NCBI RefSeq assembly: GCF_009900765.1
Contig: NZ_JAAABL010000002.1
Coordinates: 420,072-484,071, forward strand
Length of the DNA stretch: 64,000 bases
DNA from: Rhodovarius lipocyclicus
GTDB lineage: Bacteria > Pseudomonadota > Alphaproteobacteria > Acetobacterales > Acetobacteraceae
Reading direction: 5' to 3'
Both the position numbers and the translations under genes were made by a program. This document shows, one piece after another, positions 8,276 through 18,071 of this stretch. Numbering within the stretch: the first letter of the stretch is position 1; each line of letters opens with the position of its first letter. Under the pieces are notes generated by a model, which saw only the letters and a list, made by a program, of their open reading frames with translations, had not been told where the DNA came from and ran no database searches.

Positions 8276-9201
8276 CAGAAGGCCACCCGGTCGCCGCCCT
8301 TCAGGGCCAGGATCTGCCGGGCTTCGTCGGGGGTGGCGATGCTGTGACCGAGGTCTTCCAGGATGCGGCGGATCTTGGCCACCTGCTGCGCGTTGGAGGT
8401 GGCCTGCTGGCCCGGGCCAAGCCACAGCGAATCCTCCAGCCCCACGCGGACATTGCCGCCCAGAAGGCCGGCCATGGTGCAGAAGGGCATCTGGTGCCGC
8501 CCGGCGGCCAGCACGGACCACACATACTGGTCGCCGAACAGCCGGTCGGCGGTTTCCTTCATGAAGTGCAGGTTGCGCGGCTCCGCGCCCAGCCCGCCCA
8601 GGATGCCGAAGATGGACTGCACGAACAGCGGCCCCTCCACCACCTTCCGGTCCAGCATATGGGCCAGGTTATAGAGGTGCCCGATGTCGTAGCACTCGAA
8701 TTCGAAGCGGGTGCCGTGGTCCTTGCCTAGGCGTTCCACCACCTGCTCGATATCCTGGAAGGTGTTGCGGAAGATGAAGTTGGTGGTGTTTTCCAGATAG
8801 GGCTTTTCCCAGTCGAACTTCCATTTCTTCACCCGCGCGGCGCTGGGCGCGATGTTGAAGTTCATGCTGCCCATGTTCAGGCTGCACATCTCGGGGCTGG
8901 CCCGCAGGGGGGCGGCTAAGCGCTCGTCCAGCGTCATGCCCAGCCCGCCGCCGGTGGTGATGTTCACCACGGCGTTGGTGTTCTGCTTGATGCGCGGCAG
9001 GAACTGCATGAACACGGCCGGGTCGGGCGTGGGGCGGCCGTCGATCGGGTCGCGCGCATGCAGGTGGATGATGGCGGCCCCCGCCTCGGCGGCGGCGATG
9101 GATTGCTCGGCGATCTGCTCGGGCGTGATGGGCAGGTGGTCGCTCATGCTGGGGGTGTGGATGGCCCCCGTGATGGCGCAGCTGATGATGATCTTGGCCA
9201 T
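8275..9201 (-). CDS. BKACE family enzyme (beta-keto acid cleavage, DUF849)
   Basis: A 308-residue TIM-barrel protein of the 3-keto-5-aminohexanoate cleavage enzyme family, which transfers acetyl from acetyl-CoA while cleaving a beta-keto acid. It opens with IIISCAITGAIHTPSMS; the Zn-binding HLHARD follows at about residues 46-51, then NITTGGG. The second metal ligand pair is probably in ECYDIGHL. Members act on many beta-keto acids (KAE, dehydrocarnitine, 5-hydroxy-3-oxohexanoate), and the substrate cannot be told from sequence alone. Cytoplasmic. Confidence 0.88.
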   Translation of the reverse strand: MAKIIISCAITGAIHTPSMSDHLPITPEQIAEQSIAAAEAGAAIIHLHARDPIDGRPTPDPAVFMQFLPRIKQNTNAVVNITTGGGLGMTLDERLAAPLRASPEMCSLNMGSMNFNIAPSAARVKKWKFDWEKPYLENTTNFIFRNTFQDIEQVVERLGKDHGTRFEFECYDIGHLYNLAHMLDRKVVEGPLFVQSIFGILGGLGAEPRNLHFMKETADRLFGDQYVWSVLAAGRHQMPFCTMAGLLGGNVRVGLEDSLWLGPGQQATSNAQQVAKIRRILEDLGHSIATPDEARQILALKGGDRVAF

Positions 9202-9258
9202 GGTCCGCTCCCTGATTTTCCAGGGAGCATGACCGCGCTTCAGGCTTCCGGCAACGCC

Positions 9259-11301
9259 TCAGACATCGGGCACCTCGCGCTCCAGCGCCTCCAGCCAGGC
9301 ATCGGCCAGCCCGTCGGAGGGCGCGCGCCAATCCCCGCGCGGGGAGAGCGAGCCGCCCGAGGAGATCTTCGGCGCGTTGGGCACGGCGCTGCGCTTGAAC
9401 TGGCTCTGCCCGAAGAAGCGGCGCAGGAAGACGCGCAGCCAATGCTTGATGGTGGGCAGGGCGTAGCTGTGGCGGTCCTCGCCCTCGATCCCGCGCGGCC
9501 AGGCGCCGCGGGCGGCATCGCCCCAGGCCGACAGGGCCAGGAACGCCACCTTGCCGGGCGAGAAGCCCCAGCGCAGCGTGTGGAACAGGTGGAAGTCCTG
9601 CAGCTCATAGGGGCCGATGATGGCCTGGGTGGATTGGATCACGCCGTCCGCGCCGGGGGGCACCAGCTCCGGGCTGATTTCCGTGCCCAGTATGGTCTCC
9701 AGCGCCGCGCAGACATCCGGCCCGTACAGGCCGGTGCCGATCACCCAGCGGATCATGTGCTGGATCAGCGTCTTGGGCAGGGAGGCATTGACGTTGTAGT
9801 GCGACATATGGTCGCCCACGCCATAGGTGCACCAGCCGAGCGCCAGTTCCGACAGGTCGCCCGTGCCCACCACCAACCCGCCCGAATGATTGGCCAGGCG
9901 GAACAGGTAGTCGGTGCGCAGCCCGGCCTGCACATTCTCGAAAGTCACGTCGTACTGGTTCTGGCCGGCGCTGTAGGGGTGGTCCAGATCCTTCAGCAAT
10001 TGCGTCGCCAGCGGGCGGATATCCACCTCCCGCGCATCCACCCCCAGCCCCTTCATCAGCGCCCAGGCCGAGGATTTGGTGCCCGCGCTGGTGGCGAAGC
10101 CCGGCAGCGTGACGCCGATGATGTTCGCGCGCGGCAGGCCGAGTCGGTCCATGGTGCGCGCGGCCACGATCAGCGCCTGGGTGGAATCGAGCCCGCCCGA
10201 CACCCCGATCACCAGCTTCTTCAGCCCCGTCGAGCGCAGCCGCGTCATCAGCCCGCTGACCTGGATGTTCCAGGTCTCGTAGCAATCCTGGTCCAGCTTC
10301 TCGGGGCGGGCGGGCACATAGGGGAAGCGCGGGATCTCCCGCAGCAGGGGCAGGGCGCCCGCCGGCGGGTCCAGCCGGAAGGGGATGCGGCGGAAATCCA
10401 GCGCCTCGCCCAGCCCGGCGTCGCGGAAGCTGCCCACCCGGCGGCGTTCCTGCACCAGGCGCTCCACGTCGATATCCACCAGCAGCATTTCGGGGCGGTC
10501 GGAGAAGCGGGCGCCCTCGCCCAGCAATTCCCCGTATTCGAAGGCCGAGAGCTGGCCGTCCCAGGCGAGGTCGGTGGTCGATTCCCCCGCCCCGGCCGCG
10601 GCGTACAGATAGGCCGCGATGGCGCGGCGGGATTGCGCGTCGGCCAGCGCGCGCCGGTCCTCGGCCTTGCCGACCGTAACCGGGCTGCCCGAGAGGTTGC
10701 ACAGGATGGTCCCGCCAGCCAGCGCCCCCCGGGAGGAGGGGGGGATGGGTGTCCAGAGATCCTCGCAGATCTCGACATGCACCACCGCGTCCGGGTTGTC
10801 CTCGGCGGGCAGCAGGATGTCGGTGCCGAAGGGCACGGCCTGGCCGGCGATCGTGATCTCCCGCGCGGTGGCGGTGCTGGCGGGGGCGATCTGCCGCTTC
10901 TCGTAGAATTCGCGGTAGTTGGGCAGGTAGGTCTTGGGGATGGCGGCCAGGATGCGCCCGGCCTGGATCGCCACCGCGCAGTTGAACACGCCCGAGCCCT
11001 GCCGCAGCGGCGCGCCCAGGATCAGCAGGGCCGGGATCTCCCGGCTGGCGGCCGCCACCTCGGCCAGGGCGGCTTCCACCGCGTCCAGCAGGGTGGTCTG
11101 CAGCAGCAAATCCTCGATGGAATAGCCGCACAGCCCCATTTCCGGGAACAGCACCACGCGCGCGCCGCGCGCCGAGGCGTCCCGCGCCATGGCGATGCTG
11201 GCCCGCGCATTGGCGGCCGGATGGGCCAGCGCCATCAGCGGCGCGCAGAGCGCCGCGCGGACGAAGCCATGGCGATAGAGATTGTCGAAGGGCAGGCTCA
11301 T
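9259..11301 (-). CDS. nadE: Glutamine-dependent NAD+ synthetase
   Basis: 680 residues from the ATG at 11301, matching the two-domain bacterial NadE type (Mycobacterium style). The N-terminal nitrilase-like glutaminase has Glu54 (FPEMGLCGY), Lys in [16 protein letters not shown] and the nucleophile Cys in [10 protein letters not shown]. The C-terminal synthetase has the PP-loop [12 protein letters not shown]. It amidates nicotinic acid adenine dinucleotide to NAD+ with ammonia channelled from glutamine. The frame continues upstream to 11940, but that stretch is antisense to the dioxygenase and lacks homology, so I excluded it. Confidence 0.95.
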   Translation of the reverse strand: MSLPFDNLYRHGFVRAALCAPLMALAHPAANARASIAMARDASARGARVVLFPEMGLCGYSIEDLLLQTTLLDAVEAALAEVAAASREIPALLILGAPLRQGSGVFNCAVAIQAGRILAAIPKTYLPNYREFYEKRQIAPASTATAREITIAGQAVPFGTDILLPAEDNPDAVVHVEICEDLWTPIPPSSRGALAGGTILCNLSGSPVTVGKAEDRRALADAQSRRAIAAYLYAAAGAGESTTDLAWDGQLSAFEYGELLGEGARFSDRPEMLLVDIDVERLVQERRRVGSFRDAGLGEALDFRRIPFRLDPPAGALPLLREIPRFPYVPARPEKLDQDCYETWNIQVSGLMTRLRSTGLKKLVIGVSGGLDSTQALIVAARTMDRLGLPRANIIGVTLPGFATSAGTKSSAWALMKGLGVDAREVDIRPLATQLLKDLDHPYSAGQNQYDVTFENVQAGLRTDYLFRLANHSGGLVVGTGDLSELALGWCTYGVGDHMSHYNVNASLPKTLIQHMIRWVIGTGLYGPDVCAALETILGTEISPELVPPGADGVIQSTQAIIGPYELQDFHLFHTLRWGFSPGKVAFLALSAWGDAARGAWPRGIEGEDRHSYALPTIKHWLRVFLRRFFGQSQFKRSAVPNAPKISSGGSLSPRGDWRAPSDGLADAWLEALEREVPDV

Positions 11302-11644
11302 GATCCGGGCAGAGTCGGGTGTTGCGGCGCCGGGGTCAATCTCTGGCTTGTGGCTGACACGAAACGGCCCGGCCGCGTTGCCGCGCCGGGCCGCCGGCGG
11401 GGACCTGCCGGGAATTCGGCCCCCACCCCGTGCCTGAACCCATCGTGCCGGGAAGCCGACGGGTGCTGGTGCGCGAAGGCTGGCAGCTTTCCCCCTGCAC
11501 GGAGATGGGCCCGCCGTGAACACTTCGCCATTTCCGCCCGGGGGCCATTTCCGCCCGGGGGCATTTCCGCCCCGGCTTGTCCTGGTCCGGCCCGCGCGCC
11601 ACTCTGGCGCCAAGAGCTTTTGGCGAAAGAACCGGGGAAACGTC
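11302..11644. promoter_or_regulatory. Divergent nadE / dioxygenase intergenic region
   Basis: 343 bp that must carry both promoters; I cannot identify convincing -35/-10 pairs. It contains a 17-bp tandem repeat at 11527-11575 (listed separately). GGGGA lies 5' of the dioxygenase ATG. Confidence 0.4.
11527..11575. repeat. 17-bp tandem repeat, 2.9 copies
   Basis: GCCATTTCCGCCCGGGG occurs at 11527-11543 and exactly again at 11544-11560, followed by a third copy lacking one C and altered at its end (11561-11575). It lies between the divergent starts of nadE and the TauD-type gene. It could be a set of protein-binding sites or a slippage product. Confidence 0.7.
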
Positions 11645-12469
11645 ATGAAGATCCGCAAGTTGGGCGGCGCGATCGGCGCCGAGATCCTGGATGTCACGCT
11701 TTCGGGCGACATGCCGCACGGGCAGGTGGCGGCCATCCGCGCCGCCTGGCTGGAGCATGGCGTGGTGTTCTTCCGCGACCAGGACCTGCCGCCGACCGAA
11801 TTCGCGGCCCTGGCCCGGCGCTTCGGCCAGCCGGTGGAATACCCCTTCGTGAAGGGCATCGAGGGCTTTCCCGAGATCATCGAGGTGAAGAAGCTGCCGC
11901 ACGAGAAGGTGAATTTCGGCGGCGTCTGGCACACCGACACCGCCTATCTGGACGCACCCCCCATGGCCACCATGCTGGTCGCGCGTGAGGTGCCGGAGGC
12001 TGGCGGCGACACCCTGTTCGCCTCCCTGCGCCTGGCGTGGGAGGGGCTGTCGCCCGCCCTGCAGGCCGTGCTGCGGCCGCTGCGCGCGCACAACACCTCG
12101 GCCAAGGCGGATGTGAGCAAGACGCGGGAGGACCGGCTGAAGGACAGCGGGCGGGAGGAGGCGCGCAAAAGCTACGACGCCCTGCACCCCGTCGCCCGCA
12201 CCCATCCGGAGACGGGGCAGATCTCGCTGTATGTGAATGCCGGCCACACCGCGCGCTTCGAGGGGATGAGCGAGGAGGAAAGCGCCCCCCTGCTGGACTA
12301 TCTGTTCCGCCACAGCGTGAAGCCGGAGTTCACCTGCCGCTTCCGCTGGGCGCCCGGCAGCCTGGCCCTCTGGGACAACCGCTGCTGCCTGCACTACCCG
12401 CTGAACGACTATCACGGGCATTTGCGCCTGATGCACCGCATCACGCTGGCAGGGGATGTGCCGGTCTGA
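11645..12469 (+). CDS. TauD/TfdA-family Fe(II)/2-oxoglutarate dioxygenase
   Basis: 274 residues from the ATG at 11645. The iron facial triad is visible: HTD in [11 protein letters not shown], and the distal His in MHRITLAGD, followed by the region that binds 2-oxoglutarate. Taurine, sulfonate, 2,4-D and related ether or sulfate ester hydroxylases share this fold; no residue visible here fixes the substrate. No transporter lies beside it. Cytoplasmic, single-gene unit, divergent from nadE. Confidence 0.88.
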   Translation: MKIRKLGGAIGAEILDVTLSGDMPHGQVAAIRAAWLEHGVVFFRDQDLPPTEFAALARRFGQPVEYPFVKGIEGFPEIIEVKKLPHEKVNFGGVWHTDTAYLDAPPMATMLVAREVPEAGGDTLFASLRLAWEGLSPALQAVLRPLRAHNTSAKADVSKTREDRLKDSGREEARKSYDALHPVARTHPETGQISLYVNAGHTARFEGMSEEESAPLLDYLFRHSVKPEFTCRFRWAPGSLALWDNRCCLHYPLNDYHGHLRLMHRITLAGDVPV

Positions 12470-12557
12470 GAATAATTTGTTCCGGCGCGGGCATCATGTC
12501 AGCCACCCGGATGATGATCTTGTTCCAAGCACCATATTAACTGAGGTTGTAACCATC

Positions 12558-13703
<1,146 letters not shown>

Positions 13704-13758
13704 GGAATTGTTGAGTGATACGGCGGTTGACTGAATTTTTCTTGCACAGCCGACCGGC

Positions 13759-13786
13759 TTGAGGGTCAAAGCAACTGGGTTACACT
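13759..13786 (+). promoter_or_regulatory. Candidate sigma-70 promoter for the two-component operon
   Basis: TTGAGG at 13759-13764 and TACACT at 13781-13786 are separated by 16 bp, a plausible housekeeping promoter with 4/6 matches in each hexamer. It ends 31 bp before the response regulator ATG, in the 114-bp gap after the HtrA-like gene. Confidence 0.35.
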
Positions 13787-13817
13787 ACTGTTATCCGGTT
13801 TCAACGAGGAATCCTGC

Positions 13818-14498
13818 ATGCGCATCCTGCTGGTGGAAGACGACGCCGAAGTGGCGCGCTTCGTGAAGAAAGGCCTGCAGGAAGCCGGGCATACGGTGGA
13901 ACACGCGGGCAATGGGCGTGACGGGCTGTTCCTCGCGGCCTCCGAGCAGTTCGACATGCTGGTGCTGGACCGCATGCTGCCCGGCGGGGTGGATGGGGTG
14001 CGAATCGTCGAAACCCTGCGCGGGCAGGGCAACCGCACCCCGGTGCTGTTCCTCTCCGCGCTGGGCGCGGTGGATGAGCGTGTGAAGGGCCTGAAGGCCG
14101 GCGGCGACGACTATCTGGTCAAGCCCTTCGCCTTCGCCGAGCTGCTGGCGCGCGTCGAGGCCCTGGCCCGCCGCCCGACCGTGGATGCCCCGGCCACCCG
14201 GCTGCGCGTGGCGGACCTGGAACTGGACCTGCTGTCGCGCACCGTCACCCGCTCTGGCCGCAAGATCGACGTGCAGCCCCGCGAATTCCGCCTGCTGGAG
14301 CACCTGATGCGCCATGCCGGCCAGGTCGTGACCCGCACCATGCTGCTGGAGAAGGTGTGGGACTATCACTTCGACCCGCAGACCAATGTGATCGACGTGC
14401 ATGTCTCCCGCCTGCGGCAGAAGCTGGACAAGGGCTTCGACAAGCCGCTGATCCACACGGTGCGCAACGCGGGCTACATGATCCGCGCCGAGCCCTGA
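13818..14498 (+). CDS. OmpR/PhoB-family response regulator
   Basis: 226 residues. The receiver domain (1-115) has the acidic pair EDD at 7-9, phospho-acceptor Asp51 in LVLDRMLP, and the switch Lys in LVKPF. The C-terminal winged helix (about 130-226) has the typical RLLEHLMRHAGQVVTRTMLL and NVIDVHVSRLRQKLDKGF. It presumably binds DNA as a dimer when phosphorylated by the kinase encoded 8 bp downstream. Of the QseB/TctD-like type. Targets are not evident; the neighbouring protease gene is a natural candidate. Confidence 0.93.
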   Translation: MRILLVEDDAEVARFVKKGLQEAGHTVEHAGNGRDGLFLAASEQFDMLVLDRMLPGGVDGVRIVETLRGQGNRTPVLFLSALGAVDERVKGLKAGGDDYLVKPFAFAELLARVEALARRPTVDAPATRLRVADLELDLLSRTVTRSGRKIDVQPREFRLLEHLMRHAGQVVTRTMLLEKVWDYHFDPQTNVIDVHVSRLRQKLDKGFDKPLIHTVRNAGYMIRAEP

Positions 14499-14505
14499 GC
14501 CGCCG

Positions 14506-15939
14506 GTGACGGCGGGCAGCCCCCTCGGCGCGCCGAACCGCATCCTGCCCTATCGGGGGGCGGCACCCCCGCGCCTGACCCAGAGCGCGGGTTTCCGTTT
14601 CGCCGCCTTCTTCACCCTGATGTTCCTGGTGGCGGCGGTCGTCCTCGTCTCCGTCATGTGGTGGGCCACGGCCGGCGCGCTGGACCGGCAATTGGTGGCC
14701 GCCATCCGCGCGGACACGGTCGCTCTGACCGAGCGCTGGCGCGAGGGCGGGCAGCTGGCCCTGCAGGACGCCATCCAGGAACGCATCGCGCTCGATATCT
14801 CCAACGAGGCGATCTATCTGCTGCTGAGCGACCATGGGGAGCGCCTGGCCGGCAATCTGGAGACCTGGCCCGCCGAGGCCAATTCCGACGAGAGCTTCCT
14901 GCGCATCCGCATCATGCATGACGGCATCCCCACCGATGCCCGGCTGCTGCGGCGCGACCTGCCGGGCCTGCGCCTGCTGGTCGGGCGGGATGAGAGCGAG
15001 CGGCTGCAACTGCGTCTGACCCTGACGGAGGGCGTGGCCTGGTCGCTCGGCGCCTCGCTGATCGTGGCGTTGCTCGGGGCCTCATTGATCCGCCGGGCGC
15101 TGGACCGGCGGCTGGAGCCCACCTTCGTCACCGCGCTCGGCATCGCGGGCGGCGACCTGTCGCGCCGCGTGCCGCTCAGCGGGCAGGGGGATGAGTTCGA
15201 CCGGCTGGGGGAGAGCATGAACACGATGCTCGACCGGATCGAGTCCCTCATGCAGGGGGTGAAGGGCGTCTCGGATGCCATCGCGCATGACCTGCGCACG
15301 CCCATCGCCCGCGCCCGCTCCAAGCTGGAGGAGGGGCTGATCAACGCCCAGGGCCAGGACGAATTGCGGGCGGCGATGGAGCAGGGCATCCAGGATCTGG
15401 ACGGCATCAGCCGCATCTTCCAGGCCCTGCTGCGCATCACGGAGGCCGAGGCCGGCGCCCGCCGCGCGGCCTTCGCGCCGCTGGACCTGTCGGAGATGCT
15501 GCTCGATGTCTCCGACTTCTACGGCGCTGCGGCCGAGGCGCGGGAGCAGCGGCTGGAGACCGATTTCCCCGCATCCCTGCCCATGGTGGGGGACCGGGAC
15601 CTGCTGATGCAGGCGATGGCCAACCTGTTGGATAACGCGGTGAAATTCACCCCCCCGGGCGGTGTCCTGCGCCTGACCGCTAGGCGGCTGGAGGATGGGG
15701 TGGTGGAACTGGCCGTCAGCGACAGCGGGCCCGGATTGTCGGCCCAGGACCGGGCCCGGGCCGGGGTGCGCTTTTTCCGCGCGGAGCCTTCGCGGCATAT
15801 GCCGGGCTATGGGCTGGGGCTGTCGCTGGTGCGGGCGGTGGCGCAGCTGCATGGCGGCACCGTGCTGCTGGAGGACGCGATTCCCGGCGCCTCGCCGCCC
15901 GGCCTGTGCGTGCGGCTGCTGCTGTCCGGCAGCACATAA
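14506..15939 (+). CDS. Sensor histidine kinase (HAMP, HisKA, HATPase)
   Basis: 477 residues starting at a GTG 8 bp after the regulator gene. Helix 1 lies near 25-50 and helix 2 near 170-190, enclosing about 120 periplasmic residues; then come HAMP, the phospho-acceptor His in AIAHDLRTPIARAR, the N box in MANLLDNAVKFTPPGG, and G boxes DSGPGLS and YGLGLSLV. All catalytic motifs are intact. Partner of the preceding OmpR-type regulator. The stimulus is unknown; the order protease-regulator-kinase resembles envelope-stress modules. Confidence 0.93.
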   Translation: MTAGSPLGAPNRILPYRGAAPPRLTQSAGFRFAAFFTLMFLVAAVVLVSVMWWATAGALDRQLVAAIRADTVALTERWREGGQLALQDAIQERIALDISNEAIYLLLSDHGERLAGNLETWPAEANSDESFLRIRIMHDGIPTDARLLRRDLPGLRLLVGRDESERLQLRLTLTEGVAWSLGASLIVALLGASLIRRALDRRLEPTFVTALGIAGGDLSRRVPLSGQGDEFDRLGESMNTMLDRIESLMQGVKGVSDAIAHDLRTPIARARSKLEEGLINAQGQDELRAAMEQGIQDLDGISRIFQALLRITEAEAGARRAAFAPLDLSEMLLDVSDFYGAAAEAREQRLETDFPASLPMVGDRDLLMQAMANLLDNAVKFTPPGGVLRLTARRLEDGVVELAVSDSGPGLSAQDRARAGVRFFRAEPSRHMPGYGLGLSLVRAVAQLHGGTVLLEDAIPGASPPGLCVRLLLSGST

Positions 15940-15977
15940 AGCTTGCACTGGCAGCTATCGATCACCAAAATGAAGTT

Positions 15978-16373
15978 ATGCTTCTGCGTAAGTCATTCCT
16001 TGCGGTTTTCCTGGCAGCGCTGACCCTTTCAAGCCTTCCGGCCATGGCGCAGGGGCGCCGTGTGGACAATCGCCCCAGCCCGACCGATGGCGCCTATATG
16101 GGCGGCGGCATGGTGGTCCCGGAAAGCTCGGTCACGATTACCCGTCAGCAGCCGGCCTCCCCGAGGCTGGAAGCCGCGCCCGTGCCCAATTCCCGCATCG
16201 AGGCGCCTCGGGTCGAGCCCCAGCAGGATGTGGCGCAGGTGCAGCCGACCTTCATCGCCCCGCGCCTGCCCGGCCGTGGCCACGCGCAGGAAAACGGCTC
16301 CCCTGGTTCGTTGCAGGAGCGGCTGTTCCGCCCGGCCCCGGGCGCGCAGCTGCGCATCCCGCTCACCTGGTAG
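15978..16373 (+). CDS. Small exported protein of unknown function
   Basis: 131 residues from the ATG at 15978. A clear Sec signal peptide (MLLRKSFLAVFLAALTLSS) has a likely cut after AMA-Q near residue 26. The mature part is low in hydrophobics and rich in Pro, Arg and Val, with no recognisable domain and no Cys. It lies 38 bp after the histidine kinase on the same strand and could be its last operon member, perhaps periplasmic. It ends 1 bp before the convergent mmcB stop. Confidence 0.65.
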   Translation: MLLRKSFLAVFLAALTLSSLPAMAQGRRVDNRPSPTDGAYMGGGMVVPESSVTITRQQPASPRLEAAPVPNSRIEAPRVEPQQDVAQVQPTFIAPRLPGRGHAQENGSPGSLQERLFRPAPGAQLRIPLTW

Positions 16374-16374
16374 G

Positions 16375-16818
16375 CTACTCCACCCGCAACGCCCCCATCA
16401 GCGCGACCGCCGCCTCCGGGTCCTGAGCCAGGGCCAGGCGGCGGCCTGACAGCAGCGCGTAGCGTTGCAGCAGCGATCGCCGCCGCGCGGGGGCCAGCGG
16501 GTGGTGCGGGGCCTGGCGCACCAGGGCGGCCTCCGGGCCGTCGGCCACGATCAGGCCGGTGTCGCCGGGCAGCACCCCTTCGGGGAAATCCAGCCCCACG
16601 GCGAAGTACAGCCGGTCGCACCAGGCGCGGTATTCGGGCCATTTGCGGTCGGTCTGGAAATCCCGCAGGCCGGATTTGGCCTCGATCACCAGGAATTCGC
16701 CGGCGGGCGTCAGCACCCACAGATCGGCGCGGCGGCCATCGGGCAGGGGGGCCTCGGCCACCGGCGCCCAGCCATGCAGCAGGCACAGCCGCGCCGCCGC
16801 CCGGCAGATGGGGGTCAC
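16375..16818 (-). CDS. mmcB: MmcB family DNA repair protein
   Basis: 147 residues, the usual length. MmcB is a DNA-damage-inducible alphaproteobacterial protein with a restriction-endonuclease-like core (PF06319). The motif set RADLWVL, then [20 protein letters not shown] and CDRLYFAV, gives the PD-(D/E)xK acid, the ExK pair and the family's WPEY signature. Its start overlaps the pterin dehydratase stop by 4 bp, so the two are co-translated. The exact repair reaction is unproven. Confidence 0.85.
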   Translation of the reverse strand: MTPICRAAARLCLLHGWAPVAEAPLPDGRRADLWVLTPAGEFLVIEAKSGLRDFQTDRKWPEYRAWCDRLYFAVGLDFPEGVLPGDTGLIVADGPEAALVRQAPHHPLAPARRRSLLQRYALLSGRRLALAQDPEAAVALMGALRVE

Positions 16819-17102
16819 GGCAGGGCGTCGATGGCGCGGGCCAGGGTCACGTCGCGCTCCGACAGCCCGCCCGCGTCATGGGTGGTCAGGGTGATCTCCA
16901 CCTTGTTCCACACATTGCGCCAGTCCGGGTGATGGTCCTGCGCCTGGGCCAGCAGCGCCACCCGGGCCATGAAGCCCCAGGCGCCCACGAAATCCTCGAA
17001 CCGGAATTCCCTCCGGATGGCGTCCTGGCCCGGCACCAGAGCCCAGCCGGGCAGGGTGTCGGGCAAGGCCGCCCGGGCCGCCGCGTTCAGCTTCTGCACC
17101 AT
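16815..17102 (-). CDS. phhB: 4a-hydroxytetrahydrobiopterin dehydratase (PCD)
   Basis: 95 residues, standard for pterin-4a-carbinolamine dehydratases, which regenerate the oxidised pterin after phenylalanine hydroxylase and recur in pterin and molybdopterin contexts. The conserved block [20 protein letters not shown] carries the active-site His pair, and [15 protein letters not shown] closes the fold. No phenylalanine hydroxylase is in the window. Its start codon lies in the palindrome CATG, which also contains an in-frame ATG of the opposing metallopeptidase gene. Confidence 0.9.
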   Translation of the reverse strand: MVQKLNAAARAALPDTLPGWALVPGQDAIRREFRFEDFVGAWGFMARVALLAQAQDHHPDWRNVWNKVEITLTTHDAGGLSERDVTLARAIDALP

Positions 17103-17127
17103 GGCCGGTCTCCGCTATGCTGTGGGG

Positions 17128-17517
17128 ATGAAGCATACCACCGCGCCCACCACCGAGGACATCATCGCCCTGGCCGAGGAGGCGCTGGCCGCCATGCCCG
17201 ATGAACTGCGCGAGCCCGTGCGGGGTTGCGCCATCGTCGTGGAGGAAGCCGCCGATGACGAGACATTGGCGGAGATGGGCCTCGAATCCCCCTGGGAACT
17301 GACGGGCCTGTACCGCGGCACCCCGCTGACGCAGAAATCCGTGCTGGACGTGCAGACCCAGCCCGACAGCATCACCCTGTACCGGGAGGCGATCCTGCTG
17401 GAATGGATCGACACCGGGGAGGATCTGGCCCGGCTGGTGCGCAATGTGCTGATCCATGAGATCGGCCATCACTTCGGCCTGTCGGACGACGATATCGACC
17501 GGCTGGAGGCCGAATAA
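17128..17517 (+). CDS. Zincin-like metallopeptidase family protein
   Basis: 129 residues. The C-terminus holds HEIGHHFGLSDDDIDRLE, the HExxH-type zinc motif of the PF06262 family of small predicted metallopeptidases. No signal peptide or membrane segment. Activity of this family is largely unshown. ATG at 17128 gives the usual length; an in-frame ATG at 17101 would add nine residues and overlap the opposite phhB start. It converges on the DUF4149 gene with a 4-bp gap. Confidence 0.8.
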   Translation: MKHTTAPTTEDIIALAEEALAAMPDELREPVRGCAIVVEEAADDETLAEMGLESPWELTGLYRGTPLTQKSVLDVQTQPDSITLYREAILLEWIDTGEDLARLVRNVLIHEIGHHFGLSDDDIDRLEAE

Positions 17518-17521
17518 GCCT

Positions 17522-17935
17522 TCAGAACCCGCCCAGCACCGCCATGGTCACGCCCATCTGCAACAGGTTGGCGACCACCGAGAGCCGGTGCAGCCGCCGG
17601 AACCGCCGCTTCGCGGCCTCATCCCCGGCCAGGGACAGGTCCCGCTGTTCATTGATGCGCGGCATCAGCGCCAGGCGCAGCCACAGCGCCACCGCCGCCA
17701 CCCCGCCCATCAGCGCCGAGGCCATGCCCGACAGCGGCAGCAGCGCCACAGCCCCGGCCAGCGCCGTGCCCAGGATGTACAGGTAGTACAGCGGGAAGAT
17801 CGCGCGGATGAACCGCGCGGCGTGCTCGGGCGGCAGGCGCGAGAAGGTCAGCGGTGCCACGCAGAACGAAAAAAAGGCCATGCCCCCCAGGCAGAGGGAC
17901 ACGGCCAGCAGCGCGATGAACGGAAGGATTCCCAT
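17522..17935 (-). CDS. DUF4149 domain membrane protein
   Basis: 137 residues with four predicted helices: about 3-25, 45-68, 75-95 and 115-135. The pattern FFSFCVAPLTFSRLPPEHAARFIRAIFPLYY is typical of the DUF4149/TMEM205-like family, whose function is unknown. I start at 17935; a longer frame would cover the structured repeat upstream and has no homology. Inner membrane. On the same strand as ahcY but 136 bp away, separated by that repeat. Confidence 0.75.
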   Translation of the reverse strand: MGILPFIALLAVSLCLGGMAFFSFCVAPLTFSRLPPEHAARFIRAIFPLYYLYILGTALAGAVALLPLSGMASALMGGVAAVALWLRLALMPRINEQRDLSLAGDEAAKRRFRRLHRLSVVANLLQMGVTMAVLGGF

Positions 17936-17963
17936 GCGCCGCAGTGTGGCGCATAGGAGCCTC

Positions 17964-17975
17964 GCCGTCGACGGC
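17964..17975. repeat. 12-bp perfect palindrome upstream of the DUF4149 gene
   Basis: GCCGTCGACGGC reads the same on both strands and ends 29 bp before the DUF4149 start. It could be an operator or part of the adjacent structured repeat; there is no further support. Confidence 0.35.
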
Positions 17976-17995
17976 GGGTGATGCCCCGCCACATC

Positions 17996-18065
17996 AAGGC
18001 CGCGAATGCGGCCCGCCGGCAGTCCGGCGAAAGCCAAGGCGGCGGATGCCGCCGCCCGGCAGCCT
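17996..18065 (-). repeat. Solo diverged copy of the ahcY-flanking structured repeat
   Basis: About 70 bp, 3' of ahcY. It shares hairpins 1 and 2 with the 95-bp tandem units at 19561 (GCCGC-GAAT-GCGGC and CGCCGG/CCGGCG), but its third hairpin has a different stem, GGCGGC / GCCGCC around GGAT, at the same place. It may help end the ahcY transcript. Orientation relative to transcription is the same as in the tandem array. Confidence 0.7.
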
Positions 18066-18071
18066 CGAATA

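Noticed and set aside
11302..11940. N-terminal extension of nadE to 893 residues
   Set aside because: The added part is antisense to the dioxygenase gene and has no homology; the family start agrees with 11301.
12470..12557. Heat-shock or sigma-E promoter before the HtrA-like gene
   Set aside because: TTGTTCC and CATATTAA words are present but their spacing does not fit any promoter class I can defend.
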